From: Agitococcus sp.
GTDB lineage: Bacteria; Pseudomonadota; Gammaproteobacteria; Pseudomonadales; Moraxellaceae
Direction: 5' to 3'
NCBI GenBank assembly: GCA_030646715.1
Contig: JAUSLJ010000035.1
Span: 1 to 64,000, forward strand
Length of the DNA: 64,000 nucleotides
Shown: piece after piece, positions 1-8,444 of the stretch
Layout: every line of letters starts with the position of its first letter
Numbering within the stretch: position 1 is the first letter of the stretch
Program-made: the position numbers and the translations under genes
Notes under the pieces: generated by a model
Databases searched by the model: none
Told to the model about the DNA's origin: nothing
Seen by the model: the letters and a program-made list of their open reading frames with translations, nothing else

Positions 1-69
1 AGGTGTCCCTGCTTCAGCTTGTTTGAGAATAGCCATGATTTGGCTGTCACTAAATTTCGATGTTTTCAT
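1..69 (-). CDS. IS3-type transposase OrfA, first 23 codons (cut by window edge)
   Basis: Read on the minus strand from the ATG at 69, the frame is open to base 1 and encodes MKTSKFSDSQIMAILKQAEA followed by GTP. This is the start expected of IS3-family OrfA proteins, whose N-terminus forms the helix-turn-helix that binds the element ends. An AGGAG ribosome binding site lies about 7 nt upstream of the ATG. The rest of the gene and element is outside the window. The element's end should lie between about 80 and 130, next to the broken IS110 gene on the other strand, which suggests the IS3 element inserted into it. Family assignment rests on 23 residues but these are characteristic. Confidence 0.75.
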   Translation of the reverse strand, partial: MKTSKFSDSQIMAILKQAEAGTP

Positions 70-130
70 GCAAAATCTCCTGCGTTTATCTTACGAGAAA
101 ATTCTACTTTTCAAAGAGGTTATTTATAGG

Positions 131-851
131 GACGATTACCACTCTATCCACACCAAAACAGACAAAGTGGATAGTGAGGTATTGGCCTATTTTGCAGCGG
201 CAAATCGCCCTGAATTATGGCAGCCGCCTAGTCCAGAAGCATTGCTACTCAAGGCCTTGCTGTCACGGCATGATGCCTTAACCGCCGATTTGTTGCGCGA
301 GAAAAATCGCTTGGAAAAGGCAGAAGCTACGCATACGCCCCCTCAAATACTCGCGTCTATTCACGCCAGCATTATCTTCATTTCAGCGCAAATCGCATGT
401 TTTGCAGAAAGAGCAGGACGATCATATTGATGGTAATCCGCAACTGAAAGAAGATATGCAATTACTGCAAAGTATTCCTGCTATCGGTGAGCGTACTGGG
501 GCAGCTTTACTGTGTGTGATGCATACTCATCACTTTGAGGCGGCGGATCAGTTAGCTGCGTTTTTAGGGGTTGTGCCTGTCGAACGACAATCGGGTACTT
601 CTTTAGCAGGTCGAGCCCATTTGTCGAAAATAGGACCTGCCAAGATACGCGCCAAGCTCTATATGGCCGCCCTGAGTGCCATGCAGTACAATCCTCATGT
701 CAAGGCGTTATATGACCGTTTGCTACTCAAAGGTAAGTCAAAAATGTCTGCACTAGGGGCAGCAATGCGTAAACTGGTGCTTTTATGCTTTGGTGTGTTG
801 ATGCATCGGCGGCCATATCAAGCGGATTATCTGCCTAAAATAGCCGTGTAA
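131..851 (+). pseudogene. IS110-family transposase remnant, 5'-truncated and frameshifted
   Basis: Two overlapping frames together match one IS110-type transposase. The first (131 to about 400) contains the KTDKVDSEVLAYFA region that closes the N-terminal DEDD nuclease domain, then a helical linker. The second (from about 402 to 851) carries the C-terminal Transposase_20 domain, with IPAIGERTGAALL and SGTSLAGRAHLSKIGPAKIR followed by LYMAAL. Continuity is restored by removing one T from the GTTTTG run at 399-404, so a single-base insertion is the likely cause. The N-terminal catalytic residues are missing because the gene is cut near the IS3 start. The product is expected to be inactive. A segment at 1001-1022 (CTTGACACGC then AAGACGGTATCT) may be the right end of the element; that is a guess from similar elements. 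Confidence 0.85.
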
Positions 852-870
852 TTCGGCCTGACACCCTCAA

Positions 871-902
871 ATAGCCATTACCCCGCGACAGGTAATGGCT
901 AT
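871..902. repeat. 12-bp perfect hairpin after the IS110 remnant
   Basis: ATAGCCATTACC at 871-882 pairs perfectly with GGTAATGGCTAT at 891-902 around the 8-nt loop CCGCGACA. It lies 20 bp past the transposase stop codon. It has no T tract, so it is more likely a structural part of the insertion sequence end, or a blocking hairpin, than a rho-independent terminator. Confidence 0.7.
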
Positions 903-1068
903 CGGATGGATGATGTAAACTCTAATATCGGTGTAATTTTGCATCACGACTTTGTGCGTTCTTGTTTTTTGTCCCGCCCTTCAATTATTTCTATTCAGAG
1001 CTTGACACGCAAGACGGTATCTACGGATGCTTCTGATGTTTCCTGTGTTCCCCACATCCAACGGATAC

Positions 1069-1263
1069 TCAATCCAGTTGGAGTATCTGACAAAAAATTG
1101 AGACCAAAATGACTGAGATTAGTACAAAAACCGCCAAATGAACCATATTAAAATCAGGAAAGCCCAACCGATGAATAATAAAACTCTTTAACGGATAGTA
1201 TAAAATAATAGGAACTAAAGCCGATAAGTTCAGTAGAATCTGTCTAACAGAGATTTTCTTCAT
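1069..1263 (-). CDS. small two-helix membrane protein, unknown
   Basis: This 64-residue frame starts MKKISVRQILLNLSALVPII and has two hydrophobic stretches (about residues 8-25 and 42-60), so it would sit in the inner membrane. The start is supported by AGGAAG about 8-10 nt upstream of the ATG. I do not recognise a family. It lies between the IS110 remnant and a degenerate repeat and does not form an operon with the VapBC pair. It could be a real small gene or a chance frame. Confidence 0.4.
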   Translation of the reverse strand: MKKISVRQILLNLSALVPIILYYPLKSFIIHRLGFPDFNMVHLAVFVLISVILVSIFCQILQLD

Positions 1264-1348
1264 AACACACTCACTTCCTAATCAAAACATTTGGCTGCGG
1301 CAGTATTACTTCGTATTGTGTAAACTAATCCAGCTAGAAAAAGAAGTG

Positions 1349-1480
1349 CGATAGCCCACAGGGATTCTGGGATAAATCTGTGATAAACCAAAGGCTTGCG
1401 TGGTTCTTCTGCCACTTCTCGTGTTCCACAGTGCTACGGTTGTAGCATAGGTAGAGGCATGAACCCATCACAACTAATGG
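1349..1480. repeat. degenerate intergenic repeat (family R4)
   Basis: The stretch contains decayed versions of segments seen more cleanly at 54.4-57.2 kb: ATAGCCCACAGGGATTCTGG (compare 57138-57160), TCGTGTTCCACAGTGCTACG (compare 57206-57228), and GTAGAGGCATGAACCCATCA (compare 56228-56247). It sits immediately downstream of the VapC gene. No gene is visible between 1264 and 1504. Confidence 0.55.
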
Positions 1481-1504
1481 TTTAACGCTGTCATAAATCC
1501 TGTA

Positions 1505-1906
1505 TTAAGCGTTTGTTGTTACCGCCTTTAACCCTAAATGTGCAACGAATGGCAGAAAATCTTTGTCTGCAAATAGCAGCGAGTGATTGTGTTCAATACA
1601 ATAGCTAGCAATAATGACATCTGCCGTTTTGCGGACAGTGATGCCTCGTTTCCGTAACATACGAAAGTTGTCGGCGGATTGAATAGCCATATCTGTACCA
1701 AGCATTTCAAAAATACTGAGCGTCATCATCAGTTTTTTTGCCGTCTGATAATCCACATCTGAGCGAAATCCTCGTAAAACTTCGGTTAAAATGAGGTCGC
1801 CTATACCAAGTGGCTCAACACCGAGTAAGGTGTCTAATTTGTTGGTTTCTGGAGTGACTTGGCCATTAAAGTAATCAATCCAAACACTTGAATCGACAAG
1901 TATCAT
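1505..1906 (-). CDS. vapC: VapC-type PIN-domain ribonuclease toxin
   Basis: The 133-residue protein has PIN-domain architecture. It opens MILVDSSVWIDYF with acidic D5, and has E42 in ILTEVLRGF, D96 in TADVIIASYC and D114/D116 in LFADKDF. These match the acidic quartet that binds Mg2+ in VapC endoribonucleases. Length is normal for VapC. The start codon overlaps the antitoxin stop as ATGA, so the pair is translationally coupled with the antitoxin first. VapC toxins cleave tRNA or rRNA when freed of antitoxin; the target here cannot be read from sequence. The pair lies beside IS remnants and an R4 repeat, consistent with an accessory location. Confidence 0.9.
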   Translation of the reverse strand: MILVDSSVWIDYFNGQVTPETNKLDTLLGVEPLGIGDLILTEVLRGFRSDVDYQTAKKLMMTLSIFEMLGTDMAIQSADNFRMLRKRGITVRKTADVIIASYCIEHNHSLLFADKDFLPFVAHLGLKAVTTNA

Positions 1907-2097
1907 GGATTAAGCCTCACGTCTTCAGAGCTATCTTCCCATTTTAGCTTTCCGCGAAATGCTTTAATGGCTTTTTGCTGATTCAGTTTAATCAACAGTT
2001 TTAAGCCCAGTTCAACGGCTTCTTTCTTGGTTTTTAGTCCAGTGGCTTGTAGGGCATCGTGCATTAGACTATCGTCTATGACAATATTGGTGCGCAT
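1903..2097 (-). CDS. vapB: VapB-type ribbon-helix-helix antitoxin
   Basis: The 64-residue product begins MRTNIVIDDSLMHDALQATG, the N-terminal DNA-binding strand and helix typical of VapB antitoxins that partner PIN toxins. The C-terminus (KWEDSSEDVRLNP) is the acidic tail expected to wrap the toxin. I chose the ATG at 2097 because GAGGTG lies 7 nt upstream and the family starts here; a frame extension to 2139 adds 14 hydrophobic residues that do not fit. It should neutralise VapC and repress its own promoter. Confidence 0.88.
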   Translation of the reverse strand: MRTNIVIDDSLMHDALQATGLKTKKEAVELGLKLLIKLNQQKAIKAFRGKLKWEDSSEDVRLNP

Positions 2098-2257
2098 TTT
2101 AATCACCTCGATGTGTATTATAAATAAAATAATACTCATTCTAGGCGTGTGCTAATTGGTTTGGCAAATTGTTTGTTAATTTCACGATAAGCCCTGTGTT
2201 ATTACACGGGCTAAACCACGTCTTCACAGAATCGCATAGAATTGTTTTTATTGTATT

Positions 2258-2309
2258 CCGTTCGCCCTGAGCTTGTCGAAGGGTGGTTCGACAGGCTCAC
2301 CACGAACGG
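2258..2309. repeat. palindromic intergenic repeat (family R2, CCTGAGCTTGTCGAA type)
   Basis: The 52-bp element starts CCGTTCG and ends CGAACGG, and inside it CCTGAGCTTGTCGAA faces TTCGACAGGCTCA. It can fold into a long imperfect hairpin. A second copy is at 12505-12566. Closely similar palindromes are widespread between genes of many proteobacteria. It sits in the gap between vapB and ptsP. Confidence 0.8.
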
Positions 2310-2369
2310 TAAATTGACTACGGTTTTCAAATTTGACGGGGTTTATAAATGCTGTTTGTGTCAATTACC

Positions 2370-4709
2370 CTAAGCCATCACCTTATTACCACCCACAGGC
2401 TTTTGTGTAGGCCGTACCAATTCCCATAATCCCAAACGATTCAGTTCTAATTCCACCATGCTACGAATGACCGCCGCGTTATCAATGGCGAGAGCTTGGT
2501 CGAGTAGTTTTTTTGCAACGCTAAACGGTACAGTGCGTAAGACTTTACGAATTTTCAGTAAGTTGCTGGCACTCATACTCAGCGAGTCAAAACCCATCGC
2601 CATCAATAAAATAGCCGTTCCAGGATCGCCTGCCATTTCACCGCAAATACTGACTTTTTTACCCGCCGCGTGCGTTTCTTTAACGACATATTGCAAGGAG
2701 CGCAACACCGCAGGGTGATAAGGCGTATATAAATCAGCAACGCGTGAGTTATTTCTATCAACAGCCAATAAATATTGCGTTAAATCATTAGAGCCTACCG
2801 ACACAAAGTCAGCAATTTGCGCTAAGTCTTTGATTTGAATCAAGGCCGAAGGCACTTCCACCATGATGCCCAGTTTGGGTGGGTGAATGGTGGTTTTTTC
2901 TTCTTCTTGTACTTCGCTGACGGCACGATGCAATAAGTGCTGTGCTTCTTCAATTTCAAAGACCGAAGAAATCATCGGCAGTAGAATTTGTAGATTATTA
3001 AGGCCAATATCCGCCTTCAACATGGCGCGCATTTGCACCATAAAAATTTCGGGATGGTCTAAAGTAATACGAATACCACGCCAGCCGAGCGCAGGATTGA
3101 CTTCATCAATCGGAAAATACGGTAAGTCTTTATCGCCGCCAATATCCAACATGCGCATGGTGACGGGATAGGGCGCAAAAGCTTCTAATTGTTGACGATA
3201 AATATTGCGTTGTTCTTCTTCACTCGGAAAGCGATCACGCAACATAAACGGAATTTCACTACGGTATAGACCCACACCTTCGGCACCACGGTCACGACCC
3301 CGCGCTACGTCCGCCATTAAACCCGTATTGACATACAAAGTAATACGATGACCGTCAGGCGTTTCCGCAGGTAAATCACGGTAAGCATCTAAACCCGCGA
3401 CCAGTTGCCGTTCTTCTTTGATAATTTCTTTATAACGCTTACGCAACTCACGCGAAGGGTGAACATAGACACGGGCTTGATAACCATCCACAATCATTTC
3501 CGCATCATCTAAATTACCGACAGGCAATTCAGCAACACCAACGACCGTAGGAATACCCAACGCACGCGCAATAATCGCCATGTGCGAGTTGGCTGCGCCT
3601 GTTGTCGTGACAATCGCCGCAATATTTTCGAGCGGTGTTTCAACTAAAGTGGCAGTCGAAATATCTTCGCCAATTAATATACTGCTTTCAGGAAAGTCAC
3701 GATTCGGTGTCGTTTGTTTTTGCAAATGGGCTAATAAACGACGACCTAAATCACGGACATCTGCCATACGTTCGCGTAAATACGGGTCATCCATCGCCGC
3801 AAAACTTTGCATATGTTCATCAATAACGGCGCGTAATGCCCCTTGCGCCCAATTGCCTGTATGAATGTGTTCAACAATTTCCCCTGCGAGGGCATTGTCA
3901 TCCAACATCCGTAAATAAACTTCAAATAAAGCGCGTTCTTCGGGCATCAAAGAAGTGGCCATTTTGCTGTCTAATTGTTGGATTTCAGCACGCACGGCAA
4001 CTAAGGCCTGATTAAATAATCCTAATTCACTATTCACGTCTTCGGTGGCGCGATCGGGTACAGACTCTAAATCGGCAGGGGGATAAATAACCACTGCGCG
4101 ACCAATGGCAATACCGCTTGCCCCTGCAACACCATGAAAAATACGCGGGCTGGCAACGCCACCTTTAGGCGAGTGAAGGTTTTCCAGTTGTCCCAATGCT
4201 TTAGCATGAGCGACAACTCCTGAAATTTGTGCCGATAGGGTCACTAAAAAAGCTTCTTCGGCTTCACCAAAACGTCGTTTATCTTGCTGTTGAACTACCA
4301 TCACCCCTAAGACTTTACGGCGGTTCATAATAGGAACGCCTAAAAAGGAGTTATATTTTTCTTCGCCAGTTTCAGGTAAATAATGATAGCGTGGATGTGA
4401 CGACGCATCTTCTAAGTTAATCAGCTCTTCACGTTGGCCAACTAAGCCAACTAAGCCTTCGGAAAGCCCTAAAGAAACCGTACCAACGGCCTCGGCATTG
4501 AGCCCTTGAGTAGCCATCAGTACGTAGCGACTACTGCGCTCATCGAGTAAATAAATTGAGCAAACTTCTGTTTTTAACGCATCTTTGACACTTTGGACAA
4601 TTACGTCTAAAGCCGCGATTAAGGTCGGAGCGGCGTCAATATCGTGAACCAGTTTTCTTAAAATATCTAACATGCCGAAACGTTCCGTACTTTTAGGATT
4701 CCGAGTCAT
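2370..4709 (-). CDS. ptsP: PtsP, phosphoenolpyruvate-protein phosphotransferase of the nitrogen PTS (EI-Ntr)
   Basis: The 779-residue enzyme moves phosphate from PEP to the NPr carrier in the regulatory nitrogen PTS. Domains in order: a GAF sensor (about 15-170), the PEP-utiliser N-terminal domain (about 190-315), the mobile domain with phosphorylated H376 in GAANSHMAIIARALGIPT, and the C-terminal PEP-binding barrel with VSVGSNDLTQYLLAVDRNN and catalytic C689 in SICGEMAGDPG. The ATG at 4709 overlaps the rppH stop (TAATG) and has AGAGG upstream; homologues usually start nearer Met13 (MLDILRKLV, 4673). The rppH-ptsP pair is a common gammaproteobacterial operon, so the two are probably co-transcribed. 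Confidence 0.97.
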   Translation of the reverse strand: MTRNPKSTERFGMLDILRKLVHDIDAAPTLIAALDVIVQSVKDALKTEVCSIYLLDERSSRYVLMATQGLNAEAVGTVSLGLSEGLVGLVGQREELINLEDASSHPRYHYLPETGEEKYNSFLGVPIMNRRKVLGVMVVQQQDKRRFGEAEEAFLVTLSAQISGVVAHAKALGQLENLHSPKGGVASPRIFHGVAGASGIAIGRAVVIYPPADLESVPDRATEDVNSELGLFNQALVAVRAEIQQLDSKMATSLMPEERALFEVYLRMLDDNALAGEIVEHIHTGNWAQGALRAVIDEHMQSFAAMDDPYLRERMADVRDLGRRLLAHLQKQTTPNRDFPESSILIGEDISTATLVETPLENIAAIVTTTGAANSHMAIIARALGIPTVVGVAELPVGNLDDAEMIVDGYQARVYVHPSRELRKRYKEIIKEERQLVAGLDAYRDLPAETPDGHRITLYVNTGLMADVARGRDRGAEGVGLYRSEIPFMLRDRFPSEEEQRNIYRQQLEAFAPYPVTMRMLDIGGDKDLPYFPIDEVNPALGWRGIRITLDHPEIFMVQMRAMLKADIGLNNLQILLPMISSVFEIEEAQHLLHRAVSEVQEEEKTTIHPPKLGIMVEVPSALIQIKDLAQIADFVSVGSNDLTQYLLAVDRNNSRVADLYTPYHPAVLRSLQYVVKETHAAGKKVSICGEMAGDPGTAILLMAMGFDSLSMSASNLLKIRKVLRTVPFSVAKKLLDQALAIDNAAVIRSMVELELNRLGLWELVRPTQKPVGGNKVMA

Positions 4710-5197
4710 TAACTGGCCTCTGCAACAGGCAGTCTCATCGCTAACTCTAATAAGGCTTTACGATAAACTTCGCGTTTAAAAGAAACCACTTGATTTAGTG
4801 GATACCAATAACTCACCCATTGCCAACCATCAAACTCGGGAGGATGACATTTGTTGAGTTGAATATTATCAACGCTACCGATCAAGCTTAATAAAAACCA
4901 TTTTTGTTTTTGGCCAATACACACGGGCGGTGGGCTTTCGTGACGTACGTATCTTCTGGGTAGGCGATAACGTAACCAGCCGCGAGTTTGGGCGATAATT
5001 TTGACATGATGATATTCAAGGCCAATTTCCTCCCATAATTCACGATACATCGCATCTTCAGGCGATTCATCGGGATTAATGCCACCTTGAGGAAACTGCC
5101 ACGCATCATGACCTTGACGGCGCGCCCACAATACTTGTCCTTCTGCATTGGTTAATATAATTCCGACATTGGGTCTAAACCCTTCTGCGTCAATCAC
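4709..5197 (-). CDS. rppH: RppH, RNA pyrophosphohydrolase
   Basis: This Nudix hydrolase removes pyrophosphate from 5'-triphosphate mRNA and so opens transcripts to RNase E, whose gene is also in this window. The Nudix box runs from G38 to L60 with the REL.EEIGL core. The protein begins [15 protein letters not shown], as RppH proteins do. I chose the GTG at 5197 for that reason; the frame can also start at a TTG at 5203. The stop overlaps the ptsP start by one base, indicating translational coupling. Confidence 0.95.
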   Translation of the reverse strand: MIDAEGFRPNVGIILTNAEGQVLWARRQGHDAWQFPQGGINPDESPEDAMYRELWEEIGLEYHHVKIIAQTRGWLRYRLPRRYVRHESPPPVCIGQKQKWFLLSLIGSVDNIQLNKCHPPEFDGWQWVSYWYPLNQVVSFKREVYRKALLELAMRLPVAEAS

Positions 5198-5529
5198 AAT
5201 CAATTACTCAAAAAATTTTAATTAGGTTTTGGACTTAAAGCGTCTTGTAAAAAGGCACGTCAACATCAGGGGTTGAATTCTAAGTGCCGATGGCGCGCTA
5301 AGTAAGTCGTCTTGTTGTTATTCATACCTTAGTCTAGGTATAGGCGGCAAGTTTTATCTGTGGTCATTGGCGCAATAATTGAATAGATGCTTAATTATAG
5401 TTTTTGGTGATTAATTTATAGCCAAATAAGACTTATAAATATGAGGGGTATCATAAAAAAAGCCCGTTGGATAACGAGCTTTTTTATGTTTGTTGGCGCG
5501 ATGCTGTCATCACGTCAACGCACAGAACA
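5198..5529. other. intergenic region between rppH and mdh
   Basis: No credible gene is seen here. The region should hold the rppH-ptsP promoter (minus strand, near 5205-5300), a small hairpin (ATACCT at 5324-5329 with AGGTAT at 5336-5341) and the mdh terminator at 5455-5485. A 66-codon plus-strand frame starting at 5441 crosses the terminator and the mdh 3' end, so it is not credible. Confidence 0.6.
5455..5485 (-). terminator. rho-independent terminator of mdh
   Basis: The stem pairs AAAAAAAGCCCGTT (5455-5468) with AACGAGCTTTTTT (5473-5485) around GGAT, with one G-T pair and a T run in either orientation. It begins 45 bp past the mdh stop on the minus strand. Confidence 0.85.
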
Positions 5530-6516
5530 TTATGGTAGTAAGTGTTTTACGCCATCACGCTCTTCTAGCAATTCGTTCAAAGTGAAGTCCATGCGCTCAC
5601 GGGAGAATGCATCTACTTCTAAGCCTTCAATACGCGTATAAACACCATTTTCACAGGTGACAGGTACGCCGTAGATAATGCCTTCAGGAATGCCGTAGCT
5701 ACCGTCAGAAGGAATACCCATCGTTACCCATTTGCCGTTGGTGCCCAACACCCAGTCATGGATATGGTCGATAGCGGCATTAGCAGCAGAAGCAGCAGAA
5801 GACAAACCACGCGCTTCGATAATGGCAGCACCACGCTTGCCAACTTTTGGCAAGAATACAGTGCGGTTCCATTCTTCATCGTTAATTAATGTTTTAACGC
5901 TGTCACCGTTAACTGTCGCAAAGCGATAGTCAGCGTACATGGTTGGGCTGTGGTTGCCCCAAACGGCCATGTTTTCGATGTCGCTAACGGCACGGCCGGT
6001 TTTGGCAGCCAATTGCGACAAGGCACGGTTATGGTCTAAACGTAACATTGCAGTGAAATTTGCTGGGTTTAAGTCTGGAGCAGATTTCATCGCGATGTAA
6101 GCATTGGTGTTTGCTGGGTTGCCAACAACCAATACTTTAACGTCACGGCTGGCTACGTCATTTAACGCTTTGCCTTGCACGGTGAAGATTTTTGCATTTT
6201 CTTGCAATAAATCTTTACGTTCCATGCCTGGGCCACGAGGACGTGCGCCGACTAAAATAGCAATGTCTGCATCTTTGAAAGCAACATTGGCATCATCAGC
6301 GGCAATCATGCCTGCCAATAATGGAAACGCGCAATCTTCTAATTCCATCATCACGCCTTGTAACGCTTGTTGCGCTTTTTCAAAAGGCACTTCTAATAAT
6401 TGCAAAATAACAGGTTGGTCTTTACCAAGCATTTCGCCGCTAGCAATGCGGAACAATAAGCTATAACCAATTTGACCAGCTGCGCCAGTAACGGCAACGC
6501 GAACGGGTTGTTTCAT
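5530..6516 (-). CDS. mdh: malate dehydrogenase (NAD-dependent)
   Basis: The 328-residue enzyme oxidises malate to oxaloacetate in the TCA cycle. The NAD-binding Rossmann motif [14 protein letters not shown] is at residues 11-24. Substrate-binding arginines are R94 and R100 in [10 protein letters not shown], and the catalytic pair is in LDHNR (D161) and WGNHS (H189). Length and motifs fit the cytosolic-type family found in Moraxellaceae and Burkholderiales rather than the shorter E. coli type. It is monocistronic with its own terminator. AGGAGC precedes the ATG by about 7 nt. Confidence 0.97.
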   Translation of the reverse strand: MKQPVRVAVTGAAGQIGYSLLFRIASGEMLGKDQPVILQLLEVPFEKAQQALQGVMMELEDCAFPLLAGMIAADDANVAFKDADIAILVGARPRGPGMERKDLLQENAKIFTVQGKALNDVASRDVKVLVVGNPANTNAYIAMKSAPDLNPANFTAMLRLDHNRALSQLAAKTGRAVSDIENMAVWGNHSPTMYADYRFATVNGDSVKTLINDEEWNRTVFLPKVGKRGAAIIEARGLSSAASAANAAIDHIHDWVLGTNGKWVTMGIPSDGSYGIPEGIIYGVPVTCENGVYTRIEGLEVDAFSRERMDFTLNELLEERDGVKHLLP

Positions 6517-6824
6517 GTGAAGCTCCTGATGATGAAACGCGGGGGTCTCCCGCTGACTCGAAAATGCGAATTATCAAAATAAATAATAGCAGTCGGGTAG
6601 GGCTATTATTAAAAAACGCTGCATTGTACCTAAGCTCAACGCGAGATGCGAACAAAACTCATGACTACACCAGCTAACTCCTTAGAACTTACGCGGTTAT
6701 CGCTTATTTGTGCACATTTCAGCCACTTTAGGTGGCTTTATGTTCACAAAACGCGCTAATCGCGGTGCGATGCGTAAGTCATGTCCTATTTCTGCTAAAA
6801 TAACGGCAATCGTTGGAGTGTTGT
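6517..6824. other. mdh-queD intergenic region
   Basis: About 310 bp without a gene. The mdh promoter should lie in 6517-6680 on the minus strand, but I see no clear -35/-10 pair. The right half is filled by the 93-bp palindromic repeat at 6687-6779. The queD ribosome binding site (GGAG at about 6814-6817) closes the region. Confidence 0.5.
6687..6779 (+). repeat. 93-bp imperfect palindromic repeat, copy A (family R1, MITE-like)
   Basis: It begins ACTTACGC and ends GCGTAAGT. The two halves form an imperfect inverted repeat around a central GCCAC-TTTA-GGTGGC hairpin. Copy B at 61909-62001 is on the opposite strand, has exactly the same length and differs at five positions. Two of the differences are paired changes in the central stem (A-T here, G-C there), so the fold is conserved. 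A decayed fragment is at 36117-36142. No coding capacity. Confidence 0.85.
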
Positions 6825-7421
6825 ATGTTAATCCGCAAATTATTTCGTTTTGAAAATGCCCATATTGTCCGTAATTGCTCTAGTGACCGCTGTAGTCGCT
6901 CGATTCATGGCCATAGTTATCAAGTGGAAATTTTACTCGAAGCCCATGCCTTAGATAACGGTCAAATGATTTATGATTTTGGCCTATTAAAAGGACATGT
7001 CAAAGATTTAATTGATAGTTTTGATCATGCAGTCGCTTTTTGGGATAAAGACAACGCCGAATATATCGCCTTCTGTAAACAATTTAGTGCACGCTGGATT
7101 AGCTTGCCTGTTTCACCTTCAGCGGAGCAGTTCTCGCGCTTGATATTTGTCTTAGTAGATGCGGTGTTAAAACAGACAGTGATGCAAAATGGGGAGGCCG
7201 ATGTCAATTTGCACTCCATAATAGTGCATGAAACCATCACAGGTTATGCTCAATGTTTTAGATACGATGTTGAAAACCCGCGGATGGGTTTAATTCGTTT
7301 AGAAGATATTGTTTTTTCGGAGCAAGTTTGCAAAGAGTGGTCTGATAGTCAGTTGTTTGAAAAACTCAAAAATGGAGAGGTGTTTGTCAATCCTACGGTT
7401 CAGGCGCAAGTGCTGGTTTAA
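6825..7421 (+). CDS. queD: 6-pyruvoyl-tetrahydropterin synthase / QueD family protein
   Basis: The family converts dihydroneopterin triphosphate, in bacteria usually to 6-carboxytetrahydropterin on the way to queuosine. The zinc ligands are visible: H13 in RFENAH and H28/H30 in IHGHSY, with C23 just before as the likely catalytic cysteine. A GGAG site sits 7 nt before the ATG at 6825, which I prefer to the upstream TTG. At 198 residues it is longer than the roughly 120-residue E. coli QueD because of a C-terminal extension, so the exact substrate is less certain. No other queuosine gene is adjacent. Confidence 0.8.
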   Translation: MLIRKLFRFENAHIVRNCSSDRCSRSIHGHSYQVEILLEAHALDNGQMIYDFGLLKGHVKDLIDSFDHAVAFWDKDNAEYIAFCKQFSARWISLPVSPSAEQFSRLIFVLVDAVLKQTVMQNGEADVNLHSIIVHETITGYAQCFRYDVENPRMGLIRLEDIVFSEQVCKEWSDSQLFEKLKNGEVFVNPTVQAQVLV

Positions 7422-7424
7422 GAA

Positions 7425-7463
7425 AAATCCCCTCTAACTCCCCTTTGCTAAAGGGGAGGATTT
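7425..7463. repeat. C/G-run hairpin repeat (family R5), likely terminator
   Basis: The perfect palindrome CTCCCCTTT-GCT-AAAGGGGAG lies inside a 39-bp unit bounded by AAATCC and GGATTT, starting 3 bp after the queD stop. Related copies are at 28508-28545 and 36172-36209. The strong stem followed by TTTTC could terminate queD. Confidence 0.7.
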
Positions 7464-7500
7464 TCTTTGCTTTGGCTTATATTTTTGGGAGCGTTTAAGC

Positions 7501-7520
7501 CTCCCTTTGCAAAGGGAGGT
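7501..7520. terminator. 20-bp perfect palindrome between convergent genes
   Basis: CCTCCCTTTGCAAAGGGAGG is self-complementary over its full length. It lies 17 bp past the stop of the minus-strand gene at 7538-7987, between it and queD. It is probably a transcription stop or a decayed R5 unit. Confidence 0.5.
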
Positions 7521-7537
7521 TTGGAGGGATGTAGATT

Positions 7538-7987
7538 TTAAGGCGCATAACCCTTCATCAACATCCGTATATCTTCTTTAGCAATACTCGCCCAACCCAT
7601 ATTCCCTTTTAAAACAACGGCTGAAAGCTCTTCTTGCAGTAAAACAAGATTCAATAAATCAACACCAGAAACTTCAATTGTCCAGTGATTTGGCGCATTA
7701 GTATCGAGTGTTTCTTTATCTAAATAAGCTAACAATGCTTTACTGCCATTCTCTGCCATTGCCAATCGAATCGGCATTTTCATGAGTTGTTGGCTAACAA
7801 ACACTTGCTGTTGATTCAGTGCGTTATAGGCATCTAAAGGAATGCCGTATAGTGCTAAAAAGTAGCGACCATTTTTCACCTGTCTATAAAGTTGTTGACG
7901 TGCGCTATTCGATTTTGGGTCGTTAATAATGGCTTGTACCAGTTCATGTATTGTTGGAGTAATAGGTTCGGTCATTGCTGAAACCAT
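7538..7987 (-). CDS. conserved protein of unknown function, possibly SseB-like
   Basis: The 149-residue soluble protein has an N-terminal helical part (HELVQAIINDPKSNSARQQL) and a mixed C-terminal part. The layout, with RYFLAL, ENGSKALLAYLDKE and a hydrophobic VDLLNLVLL helix followed by a short strand (SAVVLKG), resembles the SseB N-terminal domain, but similarity is weak. There is no signal peptide or membrane segment. The start could be Met1 (7987) or Met5 (7975); neither has a good ribosome binding site. It is monocistronic. Confidence 0.6.
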   Translation of the reverse strand: MVSAMTEPITPTIHELVQAIINDPKSNSARQQLYRQVKNGRYFLALYGIPLDAYNALNQQQVFVSQQLMKMPIRLAMAENGSKALLAYLDKETLDTNAPNHWTIEVSGVDLLNLVLLQEELSAVVLKGNMGWASIAKEDIRMLMKGYAP

Positions 7988-8198
7988 AGGTAAATGAGAG
8001 TTAAGTTACTGACCAGTATAAGATAGTTAATGATTTGTAGGATAGTGATAAAAGTTTGAATGCTATGAAAAAACAAGAGTATTTTTATTGAGTGGATCAA
8101 ATACGAGTGTCATCAAAATGTCTTGTATTTGTCATGGCACAGTCATTGCAAACTTATTTAATGCACGCACTGAAATGACTATTGAATTGGAGAACACC

Positions 8199-8291
8199 AT
8201 GGAATTATTAGAAATGCGCGATGACTGTTTAGTGGATGAATGGGCAGATTATGAAGATTACGATTACGCAGATGATGCGGTCGAGTTATAA
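8199..8291 (+). CDS. putative 30-residue acidic protein
   Basis: The ATG at 8199 is preceded by GGAG at a 7-nt distance, better than any start upstream. The product, MELLEMRDDCLVDEWADYED and ten more residues, is almost all acidic and aromatic in its second half (YDYADDAVEL). I do not recognise a family. The same frame is open upstream to 8088, but those codons lack a ribosome binding site. It could be a genuine small protein or a chance frame with a good start site. Confidence 0.45.
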   Translation: MELLEMRDDCLVDEWADYEDYDYADDAVEL

Positions 8292-8444
8292 CTAAATGGC
8301 ATAAAAAACAGATTTTTAACGCGAACTCAAAGTTCGTGTAAACGTCTTGTCTAAAACCTCGCTGCAAGTTATCGTCGGACAATGTTTTTAGGGGGATATT
8401 ATTCCTCGCCTAAAATTCCGCCATAATACTAGCTGAGGTTTGCC

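Noticed and set aside
906-1112. Plus-strand 68-codon frame downstream of the IS110 remnant
   Set aside because: No ribosome binding site, overlaps the end of the minus-strand membrane protein gene, and probably covers the noncoding right end of the element.
5441-5641. Plus-strand 66-codon frame
   Set aside because: It starts at the mdh terminator and continues antisense to the mdh 3' end.
8088-8198. N-terminal extension of the small acidic protein
   Set aside because: The extra codons have no ribosome binding site, whereas the ATG at 8199 has one correctly spaced.
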